A stretch of 64,000 bases of DNA from Alteribacter aurantiacus DSM 18675 (GCF_000429705.1 NZ_KE386943.1:386744-450743); one strand, 5' to 3'. Positions 52,605 through 62,596 are shown, counted from the stretch's first letter. A program made the numbers and translations. Notes: generated by a model not told the origin, from the letters alone.

Positions 52605-53644
52605 TCACTTTCGCCTCCTTTAGAAAATGGGACTTTTACTTCGTAGTAGGTTCCTTCTCCTTCTACACTCACGATCTTGAACGCTCCCCCGATGGCCTCA
52701 GCGCGCTCTTTCATATTCGTAAGTCCGTACGAGCTTCTTTCTATCGCGTCGTCAACACTAAATCCAATGCCATTGTCTGTGATCCGCAAAATCACGTATT
52801 CGTCCCGGCTTACACAAAGCACCGTCATTTTTTCTGCTTTAGAGTGGCGAAGAATGTTGGAAACAGCCTCTTGAAGGATTCTAAAGAGGTGATCCTCCAC
52901 CCCTTTTTCAAGTTCAAGTGGCTCTGCCTTCACTTGGATCTGAAGCGGTACTTTTTCTTTCAACTCAGAAAGAAGCTCTTTCACCCCTTCTTCTAGGGTT
53001 TTATTTTTGAGAGCAATCGGACGCAGGTGAAGAAGAAGGGCCCGCATTTCCAACTGAGACTGCTCGATCATCCTGCCTATCATCGTTAGCTGCTTTTTCA
53101 TGGTGTCATCTTCAGGGGGGCTCGTTTCATTAATCGTCGCCATCATCATAGAAGCGGCAAACAGTTGCTGGCTGACGGAATCGTGGAGTTCTCTAGCAAG
53201 CCTGGTCCGTTCTTCCGCCACCACTTCCTGAAGGCTTTTTTCCCGCTCCTTGGCATGTTCCGTTACAAGCCGCTGGGCTGCCTTTGTTTGCTCCATAATT
53301 TTTTGCTCAAGGGCAGTCAGACTTCGTTCTAGGTCCTTCATTTCCTGAAGTTGTTCACCATTAAGCCCCGCCCTTTTTTTCCCTTTTGAAACGGCCTCTA
53401 CCTCGGTGCGAATAACCGTGAGCTTGCTCTTTATGTAACTTCCCGCCAGTAAACCGGCAGTGACGCCTCCAAGTACGATCACGATGAGGAGGAAATAGAT
53501 AAACGGGAGATCAAACATACGCTGTTCCCAGAGCAAGGACCACGAATCAAGAGGGAAAGAAAAGAATATCGTCACACTTACAACGAAACTGAAAAGGAGG
53601 CTAGCTGTGAAGGTGATGAGACCGGTTTTAAACATCGCATTCAT
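52601..53644 (-). CDS. liaS: LiaS/VraS-type sensor histidine kinase
   Basis: The 347-residue intramembrane-sensing kinase has two helices (about 7-30 and 45-68) with a short outside loop, then HAMP-like linker, HisKA_3 with the phospho-His in ARELHDSVSQQLF (about 154), and an ATPase domain with DNGIGFS and SYGLTNMKERA. It overlaps both neighbours by four bases. Confidence 0.93.
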   Translation of the reverse strand: MNAMFKTGLITFTASLLFSFVVSVTIFFSFPLDSWSLLWEQRMFDLPFIYFLLIVIVLGGVTAGLLAGSYIKSKLTVIRTEVEAVSKGKKRAGLNGEQLQEMKDLERSLTALEQKIMEQTKAAQRLVTEHAKEREKSLQEVVAEERTRLARELHDSVSQQLFAASMMMATINETSPPEDDTMKKQLTMIGRMIEQSQLEMRALLLHLRPIALKNKTLEEGVKELLSELKEKVPLQIQVKAEPLELEKGVEDHLFRILQEAVSNILRHSKAEKMTVLCVSRDEYVILRITDNGIGFSVDDAIERSSYGLTNMKERAEAIGGAFKIVSVEGEGTYYEVKVPFSKGGESE

Positions 53645-54366
53645 GTCCGCTTCACCTCACATTCTCCAGACCACACAGAGGTGACAATCCGGATCCGGGG
53701 CTTCTCCGTCTTAAACCCGCTCGTCTCATAAACCACCTGCTGGTTAAAACGGCGACCTTTTTTCTGGTCAAAAACCGTTATTCCTCCGAACAATACAGTA
53801 TGATGAACAGCCACTTCCACCTCATACGGCACGAGGATGGTCAAATTCCCGATCCCGTGCTGAATCATAATCACACCGTCCTCTGGTACAACGGTATTTC
53901 CAAGATCTACGATCCGGTCACCAATGCCTCCTAGAATATTGACGTCGCGCCAGGCGTATGTTGATTCGCTTGTTTTTTCCGTGCCGATCAATCGATTTTT
54001 CATGAGCGGACGTATGTGGAGGTAATCTCCTTGCTTTTCTGTCTCGTGGGAAAAGTCAGGCGTAATGATTTCCGGATCCGACTTCGACTGATAGAACTTG
54101 TAAAGCAACAAGACTGCTATCGCAATGATGATAAACCTTACCGCTATCAGATTCAGGATGGTCAGAGAAAACATGACCACTCCGATCCAGAATAGAAGCT
54201 TTCCTATCAAGCGGCGATACCAGCGCCGACCAAAATAGATCATTAAAACTTGAAAGACGAGGGAAAACAGAAATCCTGGTCCAAGAAATAACGCTTCCCC
54301 TAATAGGAGGACAATCCCAATCAAAAAAATCCAGTTAAATGCTCTCGTTGATATTTGATTAAACAC
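53641..54366 (-). CDS. liaF: LiaF-type membrane inhibitor of the Lia system
   Basis: The 241-residue protein has about four N-terminal helices (residues 10-90) and a cytoplasmic C-terminal domain (WRDVNILGGIGDRIVDLGNTVVP at about 142, VLFGGITVFDQKKG). In B. subtilis and S. aureus LiaF/VraT keeps the kinase off without stress. GTG 54366 follows AGGAGG by eight bases. Confidence 0.92.
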   Translation of the reverse strand: MFNQISTRAFNWIFLIGIVLLLGEALFLGPGFLFSLVFQVLMIYFGRRWYRRLIGKLLFWIGVVMFSLTILNLIAVRFIIIAIAVLLLYKFYQSKSDPEIITPDFSHETEKQGDYLHIRPLMKNRLIGTEKTSESTYAWRDVNILGGIGDRIVDLGNTVVPEDGVIMIQHGIGNLTILVPYEVEVAVHHTVLFGGITVFDQKKGRRFNQQVVYETSGFKTEKPRIRIVTSVWSGECEVKRT

Positions 54367-54420
54367 AGATGTGCCCTCCTTTTTTTCCTATTCATGCTTC
54401 TTAGGGGTATGAAATATGTA

Positions 54421-54450
54421 GAAGCGCTCCTTAAACGTGAGCGCTTTTTT
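54421..54450. terminator. Hairpin between liaH and liaF
   Basis: AAGCGCTC and GAGCGCTT pair around CTTAAACGT. The T run is good only on the plus strand; on the operon strand it is weak. It may lower read-through from liaH into liaFSR. Confidence 0.55.
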
Positions 54451-54481
54451 CATTCAAACAAACTATCAATGTTTCGCCGAA

Positions 54482-55123
54482 TTACCGTTTTTCATTTTCC
54501 GCCTGTTCAATCAGCTTTTGTTCAATTTCAGCTAGCTTCGCATCAAACGTTCTTTTGTGGTAATCACGGTTTACACGCTTTTCCAGGTTTTCAATATACA
54601 GCTCCATATCCCCAAATCGGGATAGGGAACGCTCACCTGATTCAGAGGTAACCTTGCTCATTTGATAGCTCGCCCTAGCCACATTTTCTCGACCCATCAG
54701 TTCCATTTGTCTGACTCGCATATCCTTGAGTCTGTGCTTCATGTTCTCGTACTGCTTTTCAAGATTCTCTAACTGAAATTCAGCATCTTGTTGTGCTTTT
54801 TCAAGCCTGCTCGCTCTCTGGCTGTATTCTTCCCATTCACGGGCAGCAAATTCTGCGTACTCCTCTTCACCTGCCTGCTCGGCAACGTTCTTCTGGTGCA
54901 GGCGTTTTTCTGCCATATCAGCAGCCTCTGAGTACTCTCTACCAAACTCTTCTTTAAGTCGGTGTTGACGTTCAACTAGGAGCCGCACCTTTTCCGTTTC
55001 TCTTTCACTTTGTCTTAAATAGTGATTGAGTGCCGTAATTGGATTTCCAGCTTCCTTTTTATCCATTATGCCATGTAGATCCGCTGAGATGGTATCTTTA
55101 ATTCTTGTAAATAGAGATGTCAT
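54482..55123 (-). CDS. liaH: LiaH/PspA-family phage-shock protein
   Basis: The 213-residue protein is almost wholly coiled coil, starting MTSLFTRIKDTISADLHGIMD, the membrane-binding helix of PspA/IM30 proteins. It would form oligomeric rings that protect damaged membrane. ATG 55123 has AAGGAGAG upstream; the longer reading from 55153 covers that site. It follows the small membrane gene by 36 bp. Confidence 0.88.
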   Translation of the reverse strand: MTSLFTRIKDTISADLHGIMDKKEAGNPITALNHYLRQSERETEKVRLLVERQHRLKEEFGREYSEAADMAEKRLHQKNVAEQAGEEEYAEFAAREWEEYSQRASRLEKAQQDAEFQLENLEKQYENMKHRLKDMRVRQMELMGRENVARASYQMSKVTSESGERSLSRFGDMELYIENLEKRVNRDYHKRTFDAKLAEIEQKLIEQAENEKR

Positions 55124-55159
55124 CGTGTCATTCTCTCCTTTATTTTTCTTCATTTTTAA

Positions 55160-55513
55160 TTAGTGGTTCATGTCTGCCCACTGTTTCTCAAAGCTTTTGA
55201 AAGGATCATTCTCTTCTGAGGGTCTTGTGATATCTACTTCTCGGTCATTGCTCCAGCTCTTCCAAATGAAATAGAGAGCGGCTAGCGCAGCCAGTCCAAT
55301 TACTGAAAATGAGTTGGCAACCCCGATACTTACAACCACCAAACCGGCGATTACCCACCATACTTTTCCGGCAGTTGACGTGGTTTTAACAAATTGTTTA
55401 AAGATAACGTAGGTGAGCCAAACGGAAAATGCTAACACAATCATCGGTGCGAGGTTCGCCAGTAGCACCACCAGAGCGACAAGCCCTGCGCAAAACAGTA
55501 AAAACTTTTTCAT
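55160..55513 (-). CDS. LiaI-like / lmo0954-family membrane protein
   Basis: The 117-residue protein has three hydrophobic segments (about 3-20, 22-42 and 54-85) and an acidic cytoplasmic tail (SNDREVDITRPSEENDPFKSFEKQW). It heads the operon before liaH, where B. subtilis has liaI, the membrane anchor of LiaH. The sequence looks more like the lmo0954 family. ATG 55513 follows AGGAGG by eight bases. Confidence 0.75.
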   Translation of the reverse strand: MKKFLLFCAGLVALVVLLANLAPMIVLAFSVWLTYVIFKQFVKTTSTAGKVWWVIAGLVVVSIGVANSFSVIGLAALAALYFIWKSWSNDREVDITRPSEENDPFKSFEKQWADMNH

Positions 55514-55803
55514 CCCGTGTTCCTCCTTTCCTAATCTCTGACTTAATCGTACCGCCAAATAAAAATTCATATAACGACCCCTGGCTTTATTTTTGCTAGG
55601 TCTAGGGGCGTATATGAGAGCAGGACTATGCCAATCAGAATGGAGGAAAGTGATGAAAATGTCGTTTTGAGAGAGTATATGAGCTGGTAAAAGTGCCGAA
55701 GCCGGGTGGTAAAAAGAATGAAGGTAGAATATCACTGGTGTAAATGAGGAAGGAACAGATAAAAGGGTGGATACTCTATGAAGAGGTAAGTTCAAAGGAA
55801 AGG

Positions 55804-55873
55804 GAAGGCTAGAATACAGCCTTTTTTATAACTTTTTCCTTAATTGAAATACAGGGACAGACAATCGTCCCTG
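55804..55873. terminator. Two hairpins downstream of the small membrane gene
   Basis: AAGGCT/AGCCTT with six T (55809-55833, plus orientation) and CAGGGAC/GTCCCTG (about 55850-55872). The second may end the minus-strand gene at 55881; its T run is weak. The first has no plus-strand gene before it. Confidence 0.5.
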
Positions 55874-55880
55874 AGGTGAA

Positions 55881-56153
55881 TTAGATAAACATGAATATCC
55901 CAAATCCAAGTACCCACAACATTGGAATCAGATTTACGATTACTGCAGTTCGTCTTTTTTTATTATAAAAGATCCATGCCAAAATAGAGCAAATAATCAC
56001 CGCAAGTGGGTATGCGCTTATGGTCAGGACAAATAAACTATTCCAAAAAGCAATACCCTGATCAAAAGCCATAAAAGACAATCCCCAAATTGGAAGCCAG
56101 AAAACCAGGCTCATCAAATACAACAACTGGCTTAAAATCAAATATAGTTTCAT
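55881..56153 (-). CDS. Small three-helix membrane protein, unknown
   Basis: The 90-residue protein is hydrophobic with helices at about 3-25, 35-62 and 70-89 and a KKRR turn near 65. GGTGGAGGGG precedes the ATG. No family was recognised; monocistronic. Confidence 0.6.
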   Translation of the reverse strand: MKLYLILSQLLYLMSLVFWLPIWGLSFMAFDQGIAFWNSLFVLTISAYPLAVIICSILAWIFYNKKRRTAVIVNLIPMLWVLGFGIFMFI

Positions 56154-56305
56154 AACCCCTCCACCTGAATTTTTTAACTTCTAGATATATTATATTTTTA
56201 ACGATTTAGAAAAATGCCGGGGTACATGTAGATAGGGACAGGCACCTCGACCCTCGTTTCGAGGTAAATAAGAGGAGACTTTCCGGTTGCCTTTTGAAAA
56301 CAGAC

Positions 56306-56342
56306 AACACCCCCTCTCCTCTAATCGGAAAGGGGGTGATTC
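56306..56342 (-). terminator. Probable terminator of the glucanase gene
   Basis: On the minus strand ATCACCCCCTTTCC pairs with GGAGAGGGGGTG, four bases after the gene; T run weak. Confidence 0.6.
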
Positions 56343-56345
56343 TCC

Positions 56346-59300
56346 TTACTTCTTCACTGTCACATTCGTTGCTGGGCTTACATTATTTGATGCATCTGTA
56401 GCGGTAACACTAAGAACAGTGTCTCTCTTTTGTTTTGGAATCGTCACGTCAAACGTTCCTTTGTTGTCTGCTTTGGACGTTCCGACAACGTCATCGCCTA
56501 CTTTAACCGTCACTTCGGCATGAGCCTCTGTTTTTCCTGTGACTGACGTAGACTTGCTATCTACTTTTTTAACCTTTGGTGCTTGAGGGGCATCGTGCTC
56601 TACGACAATCAGTGTCTTCGTGTCAGTGATCGTACCAGATGCATCTTCTACTGTAACGGTAATTTCCGTTCCAGCTTTTTGCTTCGGTATTCTCACATTG
56701 AAGTTACCCTCTGAATCCGCCGTTCCTGTACGCTGTTGATTTTTCTTTCCGAGCTGTACAGTAATAACCGAATCGGCTTTCGCTTTTCCTGTTACTCCTT
56801 TGGATTCAACTGTGATCTCGTTCACTTCGAAACTACCTGCAACTGTCACAGTAAGTTCTTCGCTCACATTCCCAGCTTCATCCGTTGCCGTAATCGTTAA
56901 GACGGTTCCTGCCGGCTGCTTTGGAATCTCTACTGAGTATGCACCTTCTGAGTCAGTAGTGGATGTATACTCTTCTGTACCATTCGATACCGTCACGACT
57001 GAATCTGCTTCGGCTTCACCTGTTACTTTTGTTGATTGATCGGTTACGTCATTGGCTGTTGGCATTTCTGGAGGTGTTTTATCCGTCACCGTAATGCTTA
57101 ACTCTTCGCTCACATTCCCAGCCTTATCCGTTGCTGTAATCGTAAGCACGGTTCCTGCTGGCTGTTTTGGAATCTCTACTGAGTAAGCACCTCCATCATC
57201 GGCAGTTGCCGTATATTCTTCCGTGCCATTCGACACTGTTACAAGCAAACCAGCTCCGGCTTGACCTGTTACTTCTGTTGATTGATCGGATACTTCGTTC
57301 GCTGTCGGCGTCTCAGGCACTGTCGCAAACTCGTGGATGTACACTTGTTCACCGTATTGATCCTGTCCGCCTTCAGCTAATCCATAGGTAAACCAGTATT
57401 TGATTTCATCACCCTCATTTACATCATTTATGGTGTAAACAGAGTAATTCTCTCCGGCTTTATTCATCATAATATTTTGTTGTGTATTGCCATTTTTAAT
57501 GTAATGAATAATCACCCACGGAGCATCATTCACATAGAATTCCACAGAATTTTCCTTAATCTCTCCCACGCCATAGCCTTCTCTTGGTGTAGGTGGCTCT
57601 CCTGGACCTTCAGTTGGAAGGGCTGGAATTTCATATAGATAGACATTATCGATCGTCACCACATGCTCACCGATCTGCTCTTGTCCTTCCACTTTTCCTA
57701 GTGCAAAAACAAGCTTAGCAGCAGGATCTGTACCTTTTTCATGGGTAAACTCAAGTGCATGCGTATTTAACTCTTCGTTGATTTCTACCGTTTCCCATAA
57801 ATACTTGTCATAGTTTGTACTTTCTATGATTGTATCGATGCTTCGTCCGATCGAAGAAGACATATCAAATACCATTCTATAAGACTTTGATTCTTCTAAT
57901 TGAAGACCTAGCTGACTAAATTGAATGCTCCAGAACTCATTTCCTAATGATGGAATTCCAATTTTCTTTCTTTTATCTTCTATAGCAGACGTAGCTCCAA
58001 CATCAGACCATAGCTCCCAAGAAGTCGATCCATCGGTAAAGGAATGATTCTTAATTTTATTCACAGCTGGATTTTTAATTTCTAGCACGACGTTATCAAT
58101 CGTTACCTCATGCTGGTCGTAATCACCATACTTACCTAACAAGAAGTTCAATTCCACTTCTTCTTCATCAGTTGCTTTAAACGAATAGGTGTATCTGTTA
58201 CTGTCTTCTGATAATGATAGGTTTTTCTCGAAAACTCTATCATTTTCACTGTTTTGAACAACGAGTTCCATCTCTCTTGAGATCGTGGAACGAGCATCAA
58301 AGGAAACGAGATACTCCTGATCCTCATATAGCTGAATGCCTGTTTGCTTAAATTGTACCGCGTCTTTTTCAGCGCCTGCACCACTAGCGTCAAACGCAGG
58401 AATTGCAATCTCAGCTTTACCATCGTTCACTTCAATGTCATTGATAAAGTCATCTTGATCGTTCCAGCTCCAAGCTGACCAGTTCGTAAGACCATCGCTA
58501 AACGAGCCATTCTTTAGAGGGAACATCTGATCCATTGTTAGCTGCGGGATAATGTCGACAGTCACGGTCGCTGTATCCACCTTTTCCCCATCTTCTGTTG
58601 TGACTGTAATTGTAGCCGTACCGTTGGCTACTGCCGTTACAACACCGCTTGCACTTACTGTAGCCACACTCTCATCACTTGAAGCCCATGTGACTTTTTT
58701 ATTCGTCGCATTGGATGGAGATACGGTTGCTGAAAGGGTTGATCGTTGACCTTCGGAAGTTAATTGAACTTCTGATCGGTTCAACTTCACACCTGTTACA
58801 GGGATTTCCTCGATTTCTTCTACTTCAGCTTCATAGACACGAACGTAATCGACCTGCATGGTCACTGGAAAATCTTCTACGTTCGGCTCTCTTCCACCAT
58901 CGAACCATCCACCTAATGCGAGGTTCATGATCACATAAAAGTCTTGATCAAAAGGCGCTAGTGGATTTTCTCTCGCCGCTGCTGAGAACCATTGTTCTTT
59001 TGTTACTTTAAGGAAGAACTTTCCATTAACATACCAACTAAGAACATCTTCTTCCCATATTAAACTGTAAACATGGTAGTCACTATCAATGGTTTCTCCA
59101 ACTTCAAAGGTTTGATCTCCATGAATATACGTATTTCCTGGCCACTCACCGCCAAAGTGGATCGCGCCACTTGTGGATTCAGGAACACGGCCTCTCGCTT
59201 CCATAACATCAATCTCACCTGAAGACGCCCATCCTCCATACACATCATCATTCGGCATCATCCAAAGGGCAGGCCATGCGCCGGTCACTGCAGGAAGCTT

Positions 59301-60836
59301 CGCACTGAAATCAATTCTTCCATATTTGAATGTGAATTTATCCTGTGTTGTGAGTTTTCCTGAAGAATATGGTGCTATACGATCTGGGTCCTGTGGAAAG
59401 GACTTCGGATCTTCAAGTGCTACAATATTTAGTTTACCGTCTTCTACAAACACATTGTCTTCACTGTCTGTATAATGTTGAAGTTCTTCATTTCCCCAAC
59501 CCCATGTACCCGGGTCGTCATTTAAGTAGTAACCAGTATCATAGTTCCATTTGCTCGTATCTAATTCCGTACCTTGGAATTCATCATTCCAGACCAAGTC
59601 CCATCCTTCGAGCGTTGCATCTTCAGATGTACCAAGCTCGATATCATCTAACGGCACTTCATCCGGACGATAGGCATCTGGGTTGCCTGTAAATTGATAC
59701 GCCACATAATTGTCGCCAATGTCCCCGCCCTTTTCACCATCTAATGGATATCCGATACGGAGATCCACATCTTCTTGAATAGGCTGGAACCAAAGTCCAA
59801 AGATGTAGTCTGTCCAATATCCCCACTGGTTTGCAGACGACATTCTATTGTATCCGCTTGCAGAATAACTAAATTCTGAAGCGGAATCCAAAATATTGAC
59901 CCACTCACCATCGACTTTCACTTCATAAACGAAGTTATCAACTTCACTTAATGTAGCGTAACCTCCATCAATCCGTGGTAGAGGAATACCAATGGCACCG
60001 TTGTCATCTGCATCAAACGATGATCTGCCATCAAAGTTGGTAATCACATGAGAGTTTCGTACTGGTAATGTAACGATTAACGTGTACTCAACAAACACGT
60101 CAGGATTTGTCTTTGAAGCGACTCTCACCTTCGTCGTTTCTTCTACTGGATCAAACCAATATCCACCCGGACCTTCCCACCAGTTTCCAAAGTTATTATC
60201 ATAGATCCATCCGCTACTTGCATTGTTATCGATCGAGACCCACTCATCACCTTGTTGCACGAAAAGTGCCACATCATCTTTTACGTCTCTAAAAGTAGCA
60301 CCGCTATTAAAGCGCGGAAATTCAAATCCAGTACCACCAGAGGGTGATACGTCTAATGACGTGGGACCTGCAGGAGCCATTGATGTAATGACTTGAGGGT
60401 TTGCCGGAATAACGTTAAACGTATATTCAACAAACACGTCAGGATTTGCTTTTGATGAAACTCTAAGCTTCATTGTTTCTTCTACCGGGTTAAACCAGTA
60501 TCCACCTGGACCTTCCCACCAGTTTCCAAAGTTCACATCGTAGACCCATCCGCTGGCAGCATTATTATCGATGGAAATCCACTCACCATCCTGCTGCACT
60601 AAAAGATCAACGTCATCTTTTACGTCATGGAATGAAGCACCGTTATTAAAGTTTGGAAACTGGAATCCGACTCCTCCGTCGAGCCCGGCATCAATGGTAG
60701 TAGGACCAGCCGCCTGCATGGAAGTAATCGTTTGTGAGGCTGCTGCCTCAGCTTTAGCACTAAAACCGATTGTATTAAACATAAGTATTAAAGCTAGACA
60801 CATCATTGTTATTCGATTTATTTTTGATTTCGACAA
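56346..60836 (-). CDS. Secreted multidomain GH16 endo-beta-1,3-glucanase
   Basis: The 1,496-residue exported enzyme has a signal peptide (cleavage near AEA at 29-31). Two near-identical repeats of about 115 residues (35-145 and 149-257, each with FGNWWEGPGGYWF) and a third divergent one (262-385) follow. The GH16 laminarinase domain is at about 405-670, with catalytic E541, D543 and E546 in GEIDVMEARG. Then come a BIG2 domain (678-760), two CBM4_9-like modules (770-925, 930-1080), a CBM56-like glucan-binding module (1085-1175) and four or five Ig-like repeats. It would cut laminarin, curdlan or fungal wall glucan. Start TTG 60836 with GGGAG 11 bases upstream. A LacI-type regulator gene lies next to it. 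Confidence 0.9.
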   Translation of the reverse strand: MSKSKINRITMMCLALILMFNTIGFSAKAEAAASQTITSMQAAGPTTIDAGLDGGVGFQFPNFNNGASFHDVKDDVDLLVQQDGEWISIDNNAASGWVYDVNFGNWWEGPGGYWFNPVEETMKLRVSSKANPDVFVEYTFNVIPANPQVITSMAPAGPTSLDVSPSGGTGFEFPRFNSGATFRDVKDDVALFVQQGDEWVSIDNNASSGWIYDNNFGNWWEGPGGYWFDPVEETTKVRVASKTNPDVFVEYTLIVTLPVRNSHVITNFDGRSSFDADDNGAIGIPLPRIDGGYATLSEVDNFVYEVKVDGEWVNILDSASEFSYSASGYNRMSSANQWGYWTDYIFGLWFQPIQEDVDLRIGYPLDGEKGGDIGDNYVAYQFTGNPDAYRPDEVPLDDIELGTSEDATLEGWDLVWNDEFQGTELDTSKWNYDTGYYLNDDPGTWGWGNEELQHYTDSEDNVFVEDGKLNIVALEDPKSFPQDPDRIAPYSSGKLTTQDKFTFKYGRIDFSAKLPAVTGAWPALWMMPNDDVYGGWASSGEIDVMEARGRVPESTSGAIHFGGEWPGNTYIHGDQTFEVGETIDSDYHVYSLIWEEDVLSWYVNGKFFLKVTKEQWFSAAARENPLAPFDQDFYVIMNLALGGWFDGGREPNVEDFPVTMQVDYVRVYEAEVEEIEEIPVTGVKLNRSEVQLTSEGQRSTLSATVSPSNATNKKVTWASSDESVATVSASGVVTAVANGTATITVTTEDGEKVDTATVTVDIIPQLTMDQMFPLKNGSFSDGLTNWSAWSWNDQDDFINDIEVNDGKAEIAIPAFDASGAGAEKDAVQFKQTGIQLYEDQEYLVSFDARSTISREMELVVQNSENDRVFEKNLSLSEDSNRYTYSFKATDEEEVELNFLLGKYGDYDQHEVTIDNVVLEIKNPAVNKIKNHSFTDGSTSWELWSDVGATSAIEDKRKKIGIPSLGNEFWSIQFSQLGLQLEESKSYRMVFDMSSSIGRSIDTIIESTNYDKYLWETVEINEELNTHALEFTHEKGTDPAAKLVFALGKVEGQEQIGEHVVTIDNVYLYEIPALPTEGPGEPPTPREGYGVGEIKENSVEFYVNDAPWVIIHYIKNGNTQQNIMMNKAGENYSVYTINDVNEGDEIKYWFTYGLAEGGQDQYGEQVYIHEFATVPETPTANEVSDQSTEVTGQAGAGLLVTVSNGTEEYTATADDGGAYSVEIPKQPAGTVLTITATDKAGNVSEELSITVTDKTPPEMPTANDVTDQSTKVTGEAEADSVVTVSNGTEEYTSTTDSEGAYSVEIPKQPAGTVLTITATDEAGNVSEELTVTVAGSFEVNEITVESKGVTGKAKADSVITVQLGKKNQQRTGTADSEGNFNVRIPKQKAGTEITVTVEDASGTITDTKTLIVVEHDAPQAPKVKKVDSKSTSVTGKTEAHAEVTVKVGDDVVGTSKADNKGTFDVTIPKQKRDTVLSVTATDASNNVSPATNVTVKK

Positions 60837-60992
60837 TATGAACTCATCTCCCGTGTGTGCTTTTTTGTAATTTGTCTTCTTGAAAAATTAATTCTAAATA
60901 TTAAGAAAATTTATAGCTTTATTGAGATGGGATAACGCCATTAAATGATCTTTCTGCCCTCCTTTTTTAATTCAAGTACTGATCTTGCTTCC

Positions 60993-61009
60993 AAGGTAAA
61001 CGTTTCAAC
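60993..61009. promoter_or_regulatory. Possible LacI-family operator upstream of the glucanase
   Basis: GGTAAACGTTTCAAC has the central CG palindrome of LacI/CcpA-type operators and shares TAAACGTTYCAA with a site upstream of the LacI-family gene at 62423-62436. The region 60837-61223 has no gene; a second hairpin, AAATGTCCC..CACGTA/TACGTGGGACATTT, lies at 61100-61138 downstream of the regulator gene. Confidence 0.5.
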
Positions 61010-61223
61010 TCTCTTAGATGTGTAACCAAATGACTAGTAAACATTTCCCGCCCATGTTTGCGCTTTCATTAAATCGTAGGCTGTATTGCTACATTTACTA
61101 AATGTCCCTTCACGTAAATTGTCCTACGTGGGACATTTATGTATTTAACTATAAAGCATTCATTAGAAATAACAACACTTTTTTACAATAATGAATGCTT
61201 GATATAGGTTTAGGTGGCGCATT

Positions 61224-62246
61224 TCATCTCAATACAGGCGCCACACATGAATGACGTTCAACCAGTGAGGCTTTAAAAAAACGTTCAGGTGCTGGGACTC
61301 CGTGTTCAAACTGACTGATCAATTGCTCCACTAAATACTCAGCCATTTCCACTCTTGGAAGGTGCATCGTCGTTAAAGAAGGGTTCATGTATTCAGTTAG
61401 CCGAATATTATCAAAGCCGATTAATGATACTTGCTTCGGAACGGAAATTCCATGTTCACCTAATGCCTTTAGTGCACCGATGGCAATCAAATCATTCGAG
61501 CAAACAATTGCTGTTGGAAGAGTTCCTTTTCCAATCCAATCTAATAGAGCTTCATAGCCTGACTCCTCCACAAAGCTCCCTTTATAAACAGGTCCTTCCT
61601 CAAGCTTAGCCTGTTGAAGAGCTTCTCTATATCCGTTGAGACGTTCCACTGCAGCACGGTTTGTCTCTTCCCCAGTAATGATGCCAATTCTCTCATGACC
61701 CAGCTGAATCAAGTACTCAGTCGCTTCAATGGCTGACTCTTTATTTAAGAGCATGGGCACAGGGACATCCTGTTGTTTTGGAGAGAGGTTATTTTGATCA
61801 AAAACACCAACTAAAAAGTCAGCTTCTCTAATTTCATCTACAACCTTTTGTACATTTGACCAGCTAATAATCATTCCTGCATCAATGCTTTTCTCTCTGT
61901 ACAGCTTTAAGATAGGTGACGGGTCATCAACCGTTGACGTCGTAACGAGCATATTATACCCTCGACCCCTAGAGGAGCTAATCATTTGGCTAATCACCGT
62001 ACTGTAAAAGAAATCATCTGCATAAATGTTGTCTAATTCAGGGTCTTGAATAATAAATAAACCAAGCGTCTCTGTTTTCTTTTTTGTTAAGCGCCTAGCA
62101 GAGACGTTAGGATGATAATTATTTTCGGTCATAATCCTAAGGATCCGGTCGCGTGTTTCTTTTTTTACTTGAGTAGAATCGTTTAGTACCCTCTGAACCG
62201 TTTTCCTCGAAACGCCTGCCAGTTTTGCAATATCATAAGTATCCAT
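61224..62246 (-). CDS. LacI-family transcriptional regulator
   Basis: The 340-residue protein has an N-terminal HTH (MDTYDIAKLAGVSRKTVQRVLND) and hinge (YHPNVSARRLTKKKT), then a periplasmic-binding-like sugar domain with SLIGFDNIRLTEYMNPSLTTMHLP near 280. ATG 62246 follows CAGGAGG. It probably controls the neighbouring glucanase in response to a glucan oligosaccharide (inference from context). Confidence 0.9.
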   Translation of the reverse strand: MDTYDIAKLAGVSRKTVQRVLNDSTQVKKETRDRILRIMTENNYHPNVSARRLTKKKTETLGLFIIQDPELDNIYADDFFYSTVISQMISSSRGRGYNMLVTTSTVDDPSPILKLYREKSIDAGMIISWSNVQKVVDEIREADFLVGVFDQNNLSPKQQDVPVPMLLNKESAIEATEYLIQLGHERIGIITGEETNRAAVERLNGYREALQQAKLEEGPVYKGSFVEESGYEALLDWIGKGTLPTAIVCSNDLIAIGALKALGEHGISVPKQVSLIGFDNIRLTEYMNPSLTTMHLPRVEMAEYLVEQLISQFEHGVPAPERFFKASLVERHSCVAPVLR

Positions 62247-62422
62247 TTTTTCCTCCTGAATCATGCTGATATCGTTTATTATAGATGATCAAAACCCCTG
62301 AATCAGTAGCCAAATCTTCTCTAAAATCTTTAATGGCTACGATATAGCTTCTTAGCTGGATATCAGAAAGAAGGCTTAAAACCTATTCTTTAAAACTCGA
62401 TATGTGTGACTTTAATACTACA

Positions 62423-62436
62423 ATAAACGTTCCAAT
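62423..62436. promoter_or_regulatory. Possible LacI-family operator upstream of its own gene
   Basis: ATAAACGTTCCAAT shares TAAACGTTYCAA with the site at 60993. It lies 177 bp before the regulator start. The rest of the 62247-62561 gap shows nothing else. Confidence 0.45.
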
Positions 62437-62561
62437 ATCTCTCGAAACTGAAAATGCGTGACATTTAACCTATTTAAGTATACATTATTTAACTATATTA
62501 GTAGAGGATTTATAACTTTTTTTGATAGTAAATCTTATCACTTACTAATGTACGGTACACC

Positions 62562-62596
62562 AAAAAGTGCATCAGTCGATGGCACCGATGCACTTA
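62562..62596 (-). terminator. Terminator of the RDD gene
   Basis: On the minus strand AAGTGCATC pairs with GATGCACTT, followed by TTT; it lies 44 bp after the gene. Confidence 0.85.

Noticed and set aside
55160..55795. 211-residue version of the LiaI-like protein
   Set aside because: The extra 94 residues have no family likeness, while ATG 55513 has a near-perfect ribosome site.
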